A stretch of 64,000 nucleotides of DNA from Polytrichum commune (lineage: Eukaryota > Streptophyta > Polytrichopsida > Polytrichales > Polytrichaceae), in NCBI GenBank assembly GCA_950295325.1, contig OX485805.1, positions 5,642,501 through 5,706,500 of the forward strand. Direction: 5' to 3'. Positions 46,974-58,502 of the stretch are shown piece by piece. Numbering within the stretch: position 1 is the first letter of the stretch; each line of letters opens with the position of its first letter. Both the position numbers and the translations under genes were made by a program. The notes beneath the pieces are model-generated. The model saw only the letters and a program-made list of their open reading frames with translations, made no database searches and had not been told where the DNA came from.

Positions 46974-49900
46974 ATGGGGAGCCGGAAGGTCGTTGTGTTT
47001 GCTATTTTCCTGCAGGCGCTCTTGTGCTTAATCGAGGAGGCTTCTTCAGTTGGAGTGGTGAGTAAACCAAACCTCGCGCCTTCTTTAAATTCTGGATATT
47101 GTGTATCCAATGCGGCAACCTGCGCACAAGTTCTTTTGGCGTAGATTTACATTGGTAGCTCTGAATCTCTTCCTGCTTCTTTTGCGATCGAGTGATAATA
47201 TGATAAGATTTCAGCCGCTTTGCTCTTCTAGGAATAGAACGCTTGCACAGCCCGAGTTCGTTTGTCTTGCTATTCGACTCTGGTCTTTGCGGATTCAGCG
47301 ATCGCTTTCGCTCTCGTCGTTTGAGTACGACATTTCGTCTTCTTACGAAGCGCTGGTCGCATGGATCGGTCCTTGTACTGTTCCTACATCCAGCTTGGAA
47401 GTACTGGCGAACGAAAAAAAAGCCATACATCTATTTTCCGTGTGGTGTATGGCTTCTCAGAGGAATGTGTCGTTTGTGATCTTCGGCAAGTCAACTTAAT
47501 TCACAGACTCCCAAGCAGTAGAAGAAGAATAGCAGTTTGAGGAAATAATATGATGCGTGTCTTCGTCGCGGTAAAGAGCTTAGTGCCTTCAAGTTAAAGT
47601 AAATTCTTTCAAGGTTCTCGTAAAATAGGATCCGATGTCTGAGTCGAACATCTAAGCAGTGGTGACGAAGGTAGACATTTCCAGTCATGGCTAGAATTAG
47701 ATATATGGATACAGTATCACAACAGGAAGGAATGAAACTGGAATGCTGGGCCGGCGATTACCAGACAAAATGGACAGTTACGAAGGGATCCAAATGCAAC
47801 GAAGCTACAGTCCACGTTGAATAGAATACACAAAGTGCTCATAAATGTCTTTGGTCATGACTGTCATTACACAATTTCCTGTTGCTCTGCAGACCTCGAG
47901 TCCCTGTACATCGGACTTGGATTGCGGACAGGGTCTATACTGTTTTGCGTGTGATGGAGCCTCTTCTGTTTGTACGAACGACCAGGCCACTCCAGTGTCC
48001 TCCTTTTCTCAGGTTTCCATTATGTCACACCAGTAGGCATTTCTTCATTCAAGTGTTCTAAGTTATGTATCTTTGAATGAATGGCAATAGGATACTCTCT
48101 CGTAAAGACTCTCTTGCTGTTCGCACTCTCAAGTACTTGATTTTGCAATCATAAGGTAATAGTGGGTTTTGCCTTCAATTTTGCACAGATAGGAAATAGC
48201 TGAGTCCATCATCTCAAAACAATTTATTTTTATTTTTACGTGATGATTTCATATGGCGCTTTTGCCGGTTGCAGAATTATTCCCTGCCTTTCAATAAATA
48301 CGCTTGGATCACGACGCACAACGCATATGCTATTCAAGGTGAAACGTCTCTTTTAGGCTCGACCATCATCTCAAGCAAGAACCAAGAGGACAGTATAACC
48401 AGCCAGCTCAACGTAAAGCTCTGCACCCTGTTCCTGAATGTATCAATGCTATTTGGCTTTGCAAATGAATATGTGAAGATTTCTGGACGCTTGCATCTTC
48501 CAGACGATCTACACTAATTAGCTTTGATGCATGTCATTGGACATCCTAGGTATGCAATTTGACGTATTTGCCTGTGTCTGGCGAATAAACACTTCGTTGT
48601 ACTTATCTCAAGTGGATTCGTTTATTACTTTCGGAATATCTGTATCTTGAAGCTGCTTACTATTATCGGTTGTGATGTTCACAGAAAGGTGTCAGAGGCC
48701 TTATGCTTGACACCTACGAGTTCATGGGAGATATTTGGCTTTGTCATTCAATCAACGGCGTATGCTACAATTTCACTGCTTTTGTAAGTTTGACCACCTT
48801 TAGGAGAAATTGCCTTTGATCTTTGGCGACCTTGAACTTACGAGGTCAGTGTTAGGAGTCTAGAAACACCGAAGTTATGTGGAACCTTCACTTCTTGTCT
48901 GCAGCGAGATCCAATCTACTTCGCATGTCTCGAAAGCATCTCTTTTGAACCAACCCATCAGGGAAAAAGGGATCGTCAAATTTTAAAGTCTTCTAGATTC
49001 GAACTAACTATTTAATGAAGTTTTTTTGGAATAATTTTCTTAAAAGAATGGTTTGAACGACAGTTAATAAGGTCAAGCAATGAGATCCCAAACCTTCGTA
49101 CATTGGTTAACTCTTCCTGGAAAATTGTATAAACATTACCCACATTAAGATTATTTTTATAAGAAGATTGGCATAAGTCCAAGAAGATTAGAACACCTCG
49201 TACTGAGACCTACGTGCTCTCTTGAATGTCTCAGCGGCCACTCAATGGCACATTGCTCGAGATTGAGGCATTTCTGGCATCAAATCCAACTGAAGTTGTG
49301 ACCATATTTCTGGAAGACTATGTGCACACCTCCGGAGCTCTTACCAACGCTTTCAAAGCTGCAAACCTGACTCAGTACATGTTCCCGTTGGCCAGCATGC
49401 CTACGGATGGAAGTGACTGGCCCACTCTTTCTGCAATGATTGCAAAGAATGAGAGGTTACTGGTCTTTACTTCTGACAAAACTAAACAGGCTGGTGAGGG
49501 CATCGCGTACGAGTGGAACTTTTTTGTCGAAAATCAATGTAAGTTTACAATTCTGTACGTGGAGATACATATCTGGTTATCTGAGAATATATGTTTGGTT
49601 CAAAACTGCATGGCAAGTATCTCATGAGTGCGCAAAATTGACGTGTTGCAATTTCTAACGAGGTCAGGGTTATTCCTCAGCAGTATAAATAGATTATATC
49701 GGAAATTTGGCTATTTTCAAATAACAGCTGAACGTATTATTCACTAAAATTGACACTCGTTCTGGCTGGACTGCAGATGGCTCTTTAGCAAGTACTTGTC
49801 CAAACCGAGCAGAATCTGCTGTCTTGACGGATAAAACCAAATCTCTTTTTCTAGAGAACTACTTTCCCGAAAACCCAAACGAGACAACAGCGTGTCTTGA

Positions 49901-50786
49901 CAACTCGGATGCCCTTGGTAAGGCACTTAATGTATGTCACTCAGCAGCAGGGAGATGGGCTAACTTTCTAGCGGTGGACTACTATCAGGTACATGCTTAT
50001 ATTCCAGCGAAACCAGGTCAAGAGGGTTACATCGATTCTTGATTGTGTAGTTACTTGGATATCTCCCTACAGTTGCTTTGGAGTTATGAGTACGCAATAA
50101 TTACTCTTAGAGCTCCTTGAGTTCCCATCCTGCAAGATCCTCCAATGCAATTCATCCACCACAATATTTGTGACAAAGTGTAGTTGATTTTTAGTTTCGC
50201 CTTCTCACGCGCAGCAATGAGCAAAAATCATACTTTATAGGGTTTTAACCGATAGTTGATAGCTTAAACCGATTGGCGTTGTCATCTTCAAGTCAGAAGT
50301 CTTTCCATATGTAGGATCTTCCCGCTGATAAGATTTGTGACTTGATTTTCAGAGGAGCACCGGCAAAGGGGTTTTCTCGGCAGTTGATACTCTAAATGGA
50401 CAGCTACAATGCGGCTGTGAGGACATTCGTGCCTGCCAGGTGAACTTCTTGATGCACCCTGTTCGTCAAAACCATAAATCCATCTCCTCAAGTCTGTTCA
50501 AGAAGAACGCCAATGACCATGCATAAATATCCTAAACATAAATACCTGAAGTTTCAGTAGTTACATTTCTGTTTGTAACGGTATGTGGTTTTTGGTGATA
50601 CAGGGAAGCAGTGGTCCAGGTATTTGCAGTGTGGTAAACGCACCTGTAGGAGTTCCAAGGACACCGCCTCCACCACCCCCCCCAGCCAGCCCAGTATCTC
50701 AATCAAACAGTTCATCTGCGAGTCCTCTAACATTCAGTAAAGGGATGTTATGTGTGGCACTCGTAGTAACATATTTCTCATTGTAA
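46974..50786 (+). CDS. PI-PLC X-domain protein with GPI-type tail, eight exons
   Basis: Exons: 46974-47057, 47893-48012, 48275-48412, 48685-48783, 49235-49538, 49777-49988, 50353-50439, 50604-50786. The GT-AG sites and phases agree and give 408 residues, close to plant PLC-X-domain proteins of the At5g67130 type. Residues 1-25 form a signal peptide. A cysteine-rich segment follows (SPCTSDLDCGQGLYCFAC). The X-like domain has TTHNAYA (His83, the first catalytic His position of PI-PLCs), GVRGLMLDTYEF (116-127), DIWLCHS (His135) and VVTIFLEDYV. The C-terminus is proline-rich (TPPPPPPPASP), then SSSASPLTFSK and a hydrophobic end, as in GPI-anchored cell-surface proteins. Plant members lack the Y and C2 domains of classical PLCs, and their enzyme activity is not established. 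In-frame ATG 46953 would add seven residues ahead of the signal peptide. The exon 2 donor (GTTTCC) is weak. Confidence 0.88.
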
Positions 50787-51465
50787 AGTATACCTCCATG
50801 TTTTCGGGAGCATTCTATTAGTTGTGACCACCACCACTACATGTGGTGCCCATTTTTGGCCTAAGGCTGAGAGATCAAACATATGATTAGTCAAGCTGTG
50901 CACAATGCACAATTGTTTCCTTCTGTAAGTGAGATAACCCTAGTGCAGTTGCTCGTGATCGCTATCTGATATGTAAGAAGTGATCTTTCTTCAGAGTGCA
51001 TCACATACATGCCAGTACAATTTAGAGTAATCCACCTCAGAATCAAAGTGGATTCTTTTACTTGAGAGGACCTCAATTTTGACAAGCAAAGATATTTACA
51101 TTCTTTGCAGATATTTTTTAGGAAGTATGAAAGTTTCAACCTCAATGTGTTCAATACTGGCAATCATACTATACATATACTGAGGTTGTAATTGGCAAGG
51201 CCTTATGAATGACAAGGGTTTTATCCATATTCTTTGAAAGCATCTTGAGTCAGAATAGACTGTCAAATTATGTGCACCTGGTTGTGCTCATTTCTTTGTG
51301 GGTTGTAGTGAGGCTGCAAGATCCCACATCGTCAATGTGGGAGTTACACAAGTTTGATAAAATCACAGATAGAACTAATCTTGTTGAAACTTGCCTTCAG
51401 CTTTAAACATTTTCAGCCATACTGTTACACTGTACATGGTACCTCTACACCTTCACCGACCACTT
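50787..51465. other. tail-to-tail intergenic spacer
   Basis: 679 bp between the stop codons of two convergent genes. It should hold both 3' untranslated regions. No other structure is seen. Confidence 0.6.
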
Positions 51466-53807
51466 TCAGCTTGCTAAACTGTTTCGAATCTCTGCAATCC
51501 TTGCTGCTGAGATGGACAGGTCCTCTGGGTAGTAAGCGATGGGATCCAGCAGCAGCGGCTGTGGCAGATGGAGGACGCCCTCAAGAGTTGCATGGACACA
51601 GTATGGCGAGTAAGAAATATTGTAACCGCCCTCTTGAACGATGAGCACGCGACCACCAGTGTAAGCATCAGCAAGCTCTCTCACCATTTGTCCTATCCGG
51701 CGATAACCATCCATTGTCAGACACATTCTTCCATTTGGATCAAACTGCAGCAAAGGGAGGGAGACACAGAATTTGGTCAGCAAAAGTAATGTTGTTCTGC
51801 TAAGAAACCCAGAGTGAGTCATCTTATCCTGAAGCTAAATTGATATGTAGTCCTGTGTAATCACAGATGCAAAGAGACTGATGCTATGAGTCATTAAGTA
51901 TTTGTCAGAACAACTGGTCAATAAACCAGTGAATGCTTGTAGAATCAGTCGCTGCTTGAACTTACCGCACTAGAGTCCTGGCCGAATGTCATAACAATCA
52001 TCTCAGGTTTGAAGTTATCTATGGCTGGAATTACAAGTTCTGACATTGCCAGCTCGTAGCCCTTGTCTCCAGTCCCATTTGGCAAAGGTACATTTATGTT
52101 GAAACCCTTGCCCTTGCCAGAGCCCACTTCATCTGTTAACCCAGTCTGGGGATGCGAGGCCCCCCACGAGCCATGGTTCATGTGCAGGGAGATCGTCAGC
52201 ACATCGTCTCTGGAGTAAAACCCCTCCGCCGTGCCGTTTCCATAGTGGACATCTATATCGAGGACAACCACTCGCTTGCAACCCTGGTAAAACAAAGCCT
52301 TTCACGCTCTTATTAGGTTTAGAAAAGCACTAATTCTACCGAGACAATCATGAGGCTGAGAGATCTTACACGCTATCTACATAGAAAGTGAAGAGAAGGG
52401 TTCTAAACCTGTTCGATTGCCAACTGCACCGCCAGCCCTGCGTTGTTAAGAAAACAATATCCGTCGGCCTGCGTGGGCTGGGCATGGTGACCAGGAGGTC
52501 GTACCAACGCATAGGCAAGTCTGCCATGGCCGTTGAGGAGGTATTGCATAGCCTGCTGTGTCGACCCTGCCGCCAACAGAGCTGCCTTCCAAGAGCCAGG
52601 ATTTAATTGTGTGCCCTCGCACATGAACTTCCCACCGGCAGCGTCAGCAGCAACGAGCTCTTTCACATACTCTGCAGTTATTTGGAAAGCTCGTCACCTA
52701 CGAGGTCCCTCCATGTCAAACTTCTTGCCGGTTCTCGTTCTTTAGAATCAGGTTCATGTGCTTCGCATCAACCGATATAAATTCCACGAGCTGTTCTTAG
52801 GATTATTGAAGGAACTACCGAAGGTTGCGAATTGAAGCGAGGACTGTGGCTCCGAACACGTTACTCTTGATGAGAAGGTGGTAACTTCTATCATCGATTT
52901 CTTTGATACAACTAGCCAACAACTAAGTGCATGCAATGACTAGATTTCAAATGCTGGATAAGTGACCCGGAATCCTGACAACATTCTTGCACAAAGAAAG
53001 TGAGAATTACGTCTATGTGATTCGCATCAATCGGAATAAATTCCATGAGGAACCACCGGACGTTGAGAACTGAAAGGAGGAGTTTGGCTGCCAATACCCT
53101 ATTCTTGATGAGAAGGTGATAAATTCTATCACCAATTTCTTTGGTACAACTAGCCAACGACTGCATGGGATGACTAGATTTGAAATGCCAGATAATTCAC
53201 CGCATGTGAGATTTGATTTCAAATGCTGGATAATTCATACCATTCTTGACGACATTCTTGCACGAGGGAAGTTGAATTGGAGTGGATGCGTGCACTACCT
53301 GCAAATCTCACATCAACGGCATCGACGCCAATGCTGTTTGACATCAACATACGGCTGCTTCATGCAGCCAGGGAGCACATATCTATGCGCCATGGATCGA
53401 TCGAGTTGCAGATTTTACTGCCAACCAAAACGTCCACACTACTTTGATTCTAGTCAAGAAATTGCTCACAGACAGACGTCCATAAAGTAAATAGGAATTG
53501 GGTTGTGCGAATTGGAACCTGGAGTGTGAAACCTTGTGAGACTCTCAATCTCCGCGTGACGGCCCTCGTGCCACTGGATGAAGGGGGCGATGGGTCCTCG
53601 CTGGAGAATGGATCGGATGTTGCGGATACGATCGGCATTTTCGGGGTGCTGCTCTAGGACATCCAAGAACCCAGGATCCTCCAGAGTGTCGAACACGCCA
53701 AACCCAGTGTTGTGTTCAAGCATGCCCTCGTGGAAAAAGACGTGCACTTTTTCGAGGTCAGCGTGCTCAACCCCCGCCATAGCCGTCTGTTTCTTTCTCT
53801 TCGTCAA
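51466..53807 (-). CDS. histone deacetylase, HDA8 type, four exons
   Basis: Exons on the minus strand: 53807-53519, 52671-52409, 52283-51966, 51744-51466. GT-AG junctions and phases agree, giving 382 residues (Arabidopsis HDA8 has about 377). The whole length is the deacetylase fold of zinc-dependent RPD3/HDA1-superfamily enzymes, which remove acetyl groups from lysines of histones or other proteins. Markers are LEQHPENADRIRNI (51-64), LVRPPGHHAQPTQADGYCFL (catalytic pair His158-His159), DIDVHYGNGT (zinc ligands Asp195 and His197), GQDSSA with FDPNGR (zinc ligand Asp287) and EGGY (Tyr331). PTQADGYCFLNNAGLAVQLA and the DPIAYYPED end are typical of HDA8. No nuclear signal or extra domain is visible. 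The start could be 53780 (MAGVEH), which matches HDA8 length better than 53807. It is convergent with the PI-PLC-X gene. Intron 1 contains a tandem duplication. Confidence 0.93.
52749..53275. repeat. tandem duplication inside HDA8 intron 1
   Basis: About 250-260 bp is present twice in direct order (about 52755-53004 and 53016-53273). Shared blocks are TTCGCATCAAYCG, AATTCCAYGAG, CTTGATGAGAAGGTG, ATTTCTTTG, ACAACTAGCCAAC and CATTCTTGCAC. A third partial copy of the TTTCAAATGCTGGATAA block lies at about 53219. It forms most of the 847-bp intron. Confidence 0.75.
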
Positions 53808-54440
53808 ATCTATTACAAGTTCCCAGCAAATGGAACTACTGGTGATGTTAGTGATGCTGCCTCACATACACATATCTGCTGTCGCCATCTGCACTACTCT
53901 CGCACCAATTGATGTGCCATGACTGTAAATTCTACAGCGTGGCACGCTAAGGAAGCTCTTCATGTCTATACCGGAGGTACGGGCTGCTTTCCGAGAACAT
54001 GGTTTTTGAGCACTTTGCGAAGAGGCAGGTAGACATCTCGCCATCGGAACCCGCAACCATACCTGAATTCTGGAGCTTCATATCTGTAGATACAGCTATG
54101 AAGTCTGTGCATGCAACTGATGTTGATGTCGACATGGACATTGTCTAGTGAAGTGCTTGAGGAGACTCTCGCTTGAAAATAACAGCAGAGTGCAACGACA
54201 TTCAACAGCTTCCAGGTTTCGCAAAGTTATTTACCTTCAGGGGAGAGTGCGGATATGATCTCGAAGTTCCTTTGCGCAGGCCCAGTGCTTCAAACGCTTG
54301 AATCCCCTGCTGCCGCATCTGCGCGCAAGCACAGAGGCAAGTTCAACAACCTTTGTGATCATATCCGTGGGCACTGTACTCATGTACAGATACAGAAGGT
54401 GCATATGAATCCTACGTGACAAATCCTCGCTCAGTACGAA
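53808..54440. other. 5' flank of the HDA8-type gene, possible unrecognised exons
   Basis: On the minus strand a frame at 54422-54237 (KVVELASVLARR, FKRLKHWACAKELRDHI) ends at a good donor (CCTGAAG then GTAAATAA, about 54230). A second frame at about 54205-53966 contains SSSTSLDNVHVDI and APEFR ahead of a GTATGG donor. These could be leader exons of the HDA8-type gene or part of another gene. I recognise no domain. Confidence 0.3.
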
Positions 54441-55140
54441 AATGCGAAATTACATTCTTCCGTAATGCCCAAGAAGCCAAAAACAGGTGTCGGGCAATTT
54501 TTCAAGAGTATTTTTCTCAAGGCCATTTCCCTCCCCCCCCCCCCCCCCCCTCCTATGTTAGATAGTTTGTTTTTGTTTTGGCATTTTATTGCATTTTAAA
54601 CTACACTAAATTGTCTCTATTACTGTCCGCCACAGTAATTTTCTAGAGGGCACGTTAATTCTCATAATGAGAATTAATGTTGGGCCACGTTCATTTTCAA
54701 TCCATGATAAATATCTAGTAGAAAATTAGCATGAGCCACATTGATTGTTTTTCAAGGTGGGTGATTAATTTGTTTTGTGCTACTTATGTTTTATAGCTAA
54801 TATTCAATGTGTTGGTCGAGAGTCTTCATGAAGAGTTAGAAGAAGATTCATTTTAACTCCACCTTGGACTAGGAAATTAGTGTAACCCACGCTAATTTCC
54901 CGCCCACACTAATAGGACTATTCATTATAGTTATAAGTTCTACACCACCCCAAATAAATCAATTAAATTGTTGGAATTAATGTTGGACCGGTATCACCTC
55001 ATTTTGATACGCAACAACAATTGGGCATATAAATAATGAGACTTTTAAATTTTTTATATTGAAAGGGTATGGGTTTCTATATACCATCCAAGAACTTTTG
55101 TACCTAGGTAAAGGTACCTAAAGTTAATGCATGCTCGACT
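54441..55140. other. intergenic, AT-rich
   Basis: Contains the longest homopolymer of the window, 18 Cs at 54533-54550. No gene is seen. Confidence 0.5.
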
Positions 55141-55857
55141 CATGGGATATTTTGCAACAATGAACATGATACCACAAGCAATCTACGTGTCTCCACCCGA
55201 CATCTCCCAAATGCCCACCTTTGCCATGTCGCATCCTGCTGGCTGCACATACTACACTCCTCCACCCCCGTGGATGTAGACTGCACCTGTTGTGCCAATC
55301 CAACTATCAATCCCAACAATGCAACTGCCAAAGCCTCAAGGCAAAGAGTTATGGATGCACGTCTATAACTTTGTAGGTCAATTCCCCTCCCTTGTCCTAG
55401 AATTATCCCCATATATAGTTCTTCCCTCAAAAGACGATTCTTCCAGTTTCACCTATTGTTAATAGGGGTGTAGCTAGATAGGTTGGGCCATTATACTGCG
55501 AGCACACTGACCGTGTGGAAGAATCACAAGAGAGCACCACCTACCCAAGAAGCTAACAAGGAGATGGAGGACACTGAGGAGGGGTTTGAAGACGACTTAC
55601 ATATGCGTGGGAGCCAAGAGGAGGAAAAGGAACATGATGGGCAGGAGTGTGTCGACATTAGGCATTCGAGAAGCCTTCCAGGTGGATCCAAGTGGACAAG
55701 GAGATATTGGTTGAGGATAAGGACACGCGATGAGAGGGGCATTGGTGGTGCATCACCTTTGCATGTTGAAGTAACCAATCTTGTTAGAGACATGCTTGCC
55801 TGCCTCTCTCCCTACTTGTGGACCCATGTTCGTATGTCTTTATGGACCATGTAATAT
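55141..55857 (+). pseudogene. decayed coding remnant, probably mobile-element derived
   Basis: From ATG 55141 a frame runs about 106 codons with a single in-frame TAG after TYYTPPPPWM (about 55276). It continues IQLSIPTMQLPKPQGKELW and stops near 55459. A second frame with acidic character (EANKEMEDTEEGFEDD, then EVTNLVRDMLACLS) covers 55483-55854. Together they look like one proline-rich then acidic protein interrupted by a stop and a frameshift. No domain is recognised, and its origin as a transposon-encoded protein is inferred from context only. Confidence 0.3.
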
Positions 55858-56936
55858 ATCGAGTTAGTGTGTGGCTTTCACCCACAACTTGATGACAATT
55901 TTGGAACTTAGTGGCCGGTCGAGACATACAATCTCCTTAGATGTTACGACATAGAAAAGAAAAGAAAAGAAAAACAAATGCCCGTACATTATACCGGCAT
56001 GAATGCGAGCCCGTTACCCAAATGTTTACCCCAACTTAGTCGTGGTATCACATGAGGGGTTATGCCTCTTTTAGGAGGTGGGCTCTATGGGTTTTAGTAT
56101 TATGTCTCCACATTAGGGGGGTGTAATGGTGGCTTGTTTATTGTCAAGTTTCCTTTTGTTGAGTACAAGGTATGTTAGGTATTTAATGGCATTTTGATGT
56201 ATGTTTTTCATGAGGTTTTTGATGTTTGTCTTTGGGATGTTGAGGTCCGTTAGTTTGGTGATGGATTGTTCGTGATGTTACGACATACATTTACAACAAG
56301 TATTGAAACATCATGAAGGTTTCTCTTTCGATTAGTTGTCTTTCCCACGCGCCATTGTTTCTCGACTGGAGATATTATTAGCTCAAACGAGGGCACATCA
56401 TCAGCATGATCAACACGAGGAGCAATTGTAGATAACAATGTAGTAAGGGTTAAGGAAAATGCCAGATGTACTCCTCCTTGTGCCATGCGATGAAGAATCA
56501 CTTCTCGTGATTCCATCAACAAGTCTATGAGAATACTTCCTCATCAAATCCACTTACTAGGCAACACAATTGCCTTCAAATTGCAATCAAGGTCTCTAGA
56601 AAACCGGGAACTAGAAACTAGCACCAAGAAACTGCCCCACAAACACAATCACAATTACACTAATTTGAATCTCGATGCCAATGATTCTACATCCTGCAAC
56701 CTCTGTAAAATTTTAATTTCAACAACTTCCTAAAGACATTAGAGGTATCAAACATGAGTTATTAAACCTTGCCAAACATGGAAGGTTTTGTAAGAAACTC
56801 CCTATCAAACTCATTTGAATTAAAGGATAACTCTATTATGCCTTGAACGTTCATAGATTCACAATGATCATGGATGAGTCGCAAGAAGGAAGTTGCTAAT
56901 AGCGGCTCGTGGCATGTAAGTGCCGGCTATGTCTAG
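55858..56936. other. intergenic, nothing recognised
   Basis: No gene or defined repeat. The frame at 56250-56522 minus has no recognised content. Confidence 0.5.
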
Positions 56937-57342
56937 TACACTAAATAGGATAATTAGTGTTTGATTATATTTAGTATTGTTACCACCCTACCCTGCTCAA
57001 CACTAATTTTCAATTTTTCGATAATTAGTGTTAGACCTAAATGTGTTGATACTTTCCATACTGCCACCTCTCGTCTTGTGAAGCATGGATTTCACTGGAT
57101 TTGTGATTTTAGGGATGGGCCCCCATCTTCCTGCTCGCTAATCTCTAGTGTGCCGAAGTCGACAATATTTTTTTCATATGCTTACTAACACTAAATTCAA
57201 ACATGTAACTTCCACATTTTATTATAGTTGATATTTAGTGTTTGAGTTTACATTTAATGTTACTTACTTTCATAGGGTTATTGACATTTGGTGTATGCGT
57301 TCGTATTTTGTGTATCAAACACTAAATATCCTTTTTAGTGTA
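56937..57342. mobile_element. stowaway-like MITE (family J, complete copy)
   Basis: The inverted ends of about 30 bp begin TACACTAAATAGG on the left, and the mirrored right end reads inward TACACTAAAAAGG. Both ends start with TA, consistent with a Tc1/mariner (stowaway-type) TA target. The body matches 42453-42755 but carries an extra ~82-bp GC-richer segment at about 57095-57176. There is no coding capacity. Confidence 0.75.
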
Positions 57343-57479
57343 GTTAGGTTTGAGGAGCTATGATGACCAGAAATAGCCAGTGGTCATCTTGTGATTCGGC
57401 GCTCCCCGCGCCTCACCACAAGATGGCGGACGCTAAAGAACCCCCAACGAGTTTTTATAAAGAAGAGGCGTCATGATAG

Positions 57480-58280
57480 GATGAGGGTTGGGGCCCACAA
57501 CCTGCAACCTTTGGGTTGCCCCCCCAAAAACGTTTTGAACTCAACCAGGAAACGTTGCCCACCCTGTCCAACTTCCATAAAAAAAATGGTGTTTGCATTC
57601 TTGAAGGCTGCCTACTTCACAAAACCCATATCGAGTGGACCTCAACTTCAAGGCCCAAAATCCAATATATGTGTACTTTCACTTAGTAAACAAACACTTG
57701 ATTTAGATTTCATTTTCAAAGTGAAATTGTCAATAAAGTATGTAATTAACTCGGAAGTTAAAGATGTGAAAAAAAAAAAAATACTACTTAGCATTGAGGT
57801 GATAATTTCTATGACTTACCATTTGAAAAGGACCTTTGTCATTTTAAAACCAATCTTCAAATAATTTTATAATTCAAGCGAATGTGCCTAGAAACTTGTA
57901 GAAATTTACTTGTGAAAGGAGAAGACATATAAGACAAATGAACTTAAACTAGCAAATTGTTTGAAGCTCAATTTTAAAATGACATCGACCCTTTCAAATG
58001 GTAAGTCACATAAATTATCACCTCAATGCTAATGCTTTAACTTCCGAGTTTATTACATACTTTATTGACGGTTTCAATCCGGGAATGAAATCCTAATCTA
58101 TTGCGATTAATACACACATTGAATTTTGGGCCTTGAAAGTGCATTCGATATGGGTTTTGTGGACTAGGCGGCCTTCAAGAATGCAAGGACAACCTTTTTT
58201 TTGAACTCGGGCGGGCGGGCAGCGTTTTCGGTCAGGTTCATGGGGCTGCCCGAGGATTACGAGTGGCGGGCCCGGCCCTT
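57480..58280. mobile_element. large fold-back element next to the TatA/Tha4 promoter
   Basis: The well-matched inverted arms are about 57594-57866 and 57953-58185 (roughly 270 and 230 bp), with a loop of about 85 bp. Mirror blocks are GCATTCTTGAAGGCYGCC, CAAAACCCATATCGA, CTTCAAGGCCCAAAAT, AGGTGATAATTT and CTTACCATTTGAAA. A weaker inverted match extends outward to about 57480 and 58275. The frame at 57391-57864 follows the left arm and is not a gene. Its right edge lies about 25 bp from the TATA box of the next gene. Confidence 0.75.
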
Positions 58281-58303
58281 ATCTTATGGCGGGACCCATT
58301 CCT

Positions 58304-58309
58304 TATATA
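58304..58309 (+). promoter_or_regulatory. TATA box of the TatA/Tha4 gene
   Basis: TATATA in the context CCTTATATAG, 194 bp upstream of the start codon. It is the only clear core-promoter signal between the fold-back element and the first exon. It is assigned by position and sequence only. Confidence 0.5.
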
Positions 58310-58502
58310 GCTCGTTGGGAGCTTTTTAGAGTCCGACCCACAAAGACGATCCGTTGCTATCTTCGGCATCATAGCTCCTCTCACCTGCTACCTAGTTCAT
58401 ATACATCGCCGAAGCGGCAGGAATTCAACTTGCTCAACCAGATTCCAGTTTGTATCGGATTTGCATTTTGGTCTGTTTTAGGGCTTCGAATTCGGTGCGA
58501 AG

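Noticed and set aside
47002-47499. Overlapping 142- and 132-codon frames
   Set aside because: They lie in intron 1 and the exon 1 edge of the PI-PLC-X gene, occur on opposite strands and show no domain.
51354-51789. Plus-strand frames at 51354-51644 and 51568-51789
   Set aside because: They are antisense shadows of HDA8 exon 4.
55483-55854. Intact 123-codon gene
   Set aside because: It has no recognised domain, and the adjacent frame with a stop suggests a decayed larger unit, so it is reported only as a possible pseudogene.
57391-57864. 157-codon plus-strand frame
   Set aside because: It runs along the left arm of the fold-back and is lysine/arginine-rich without a domain; the other arm does not preserve it.
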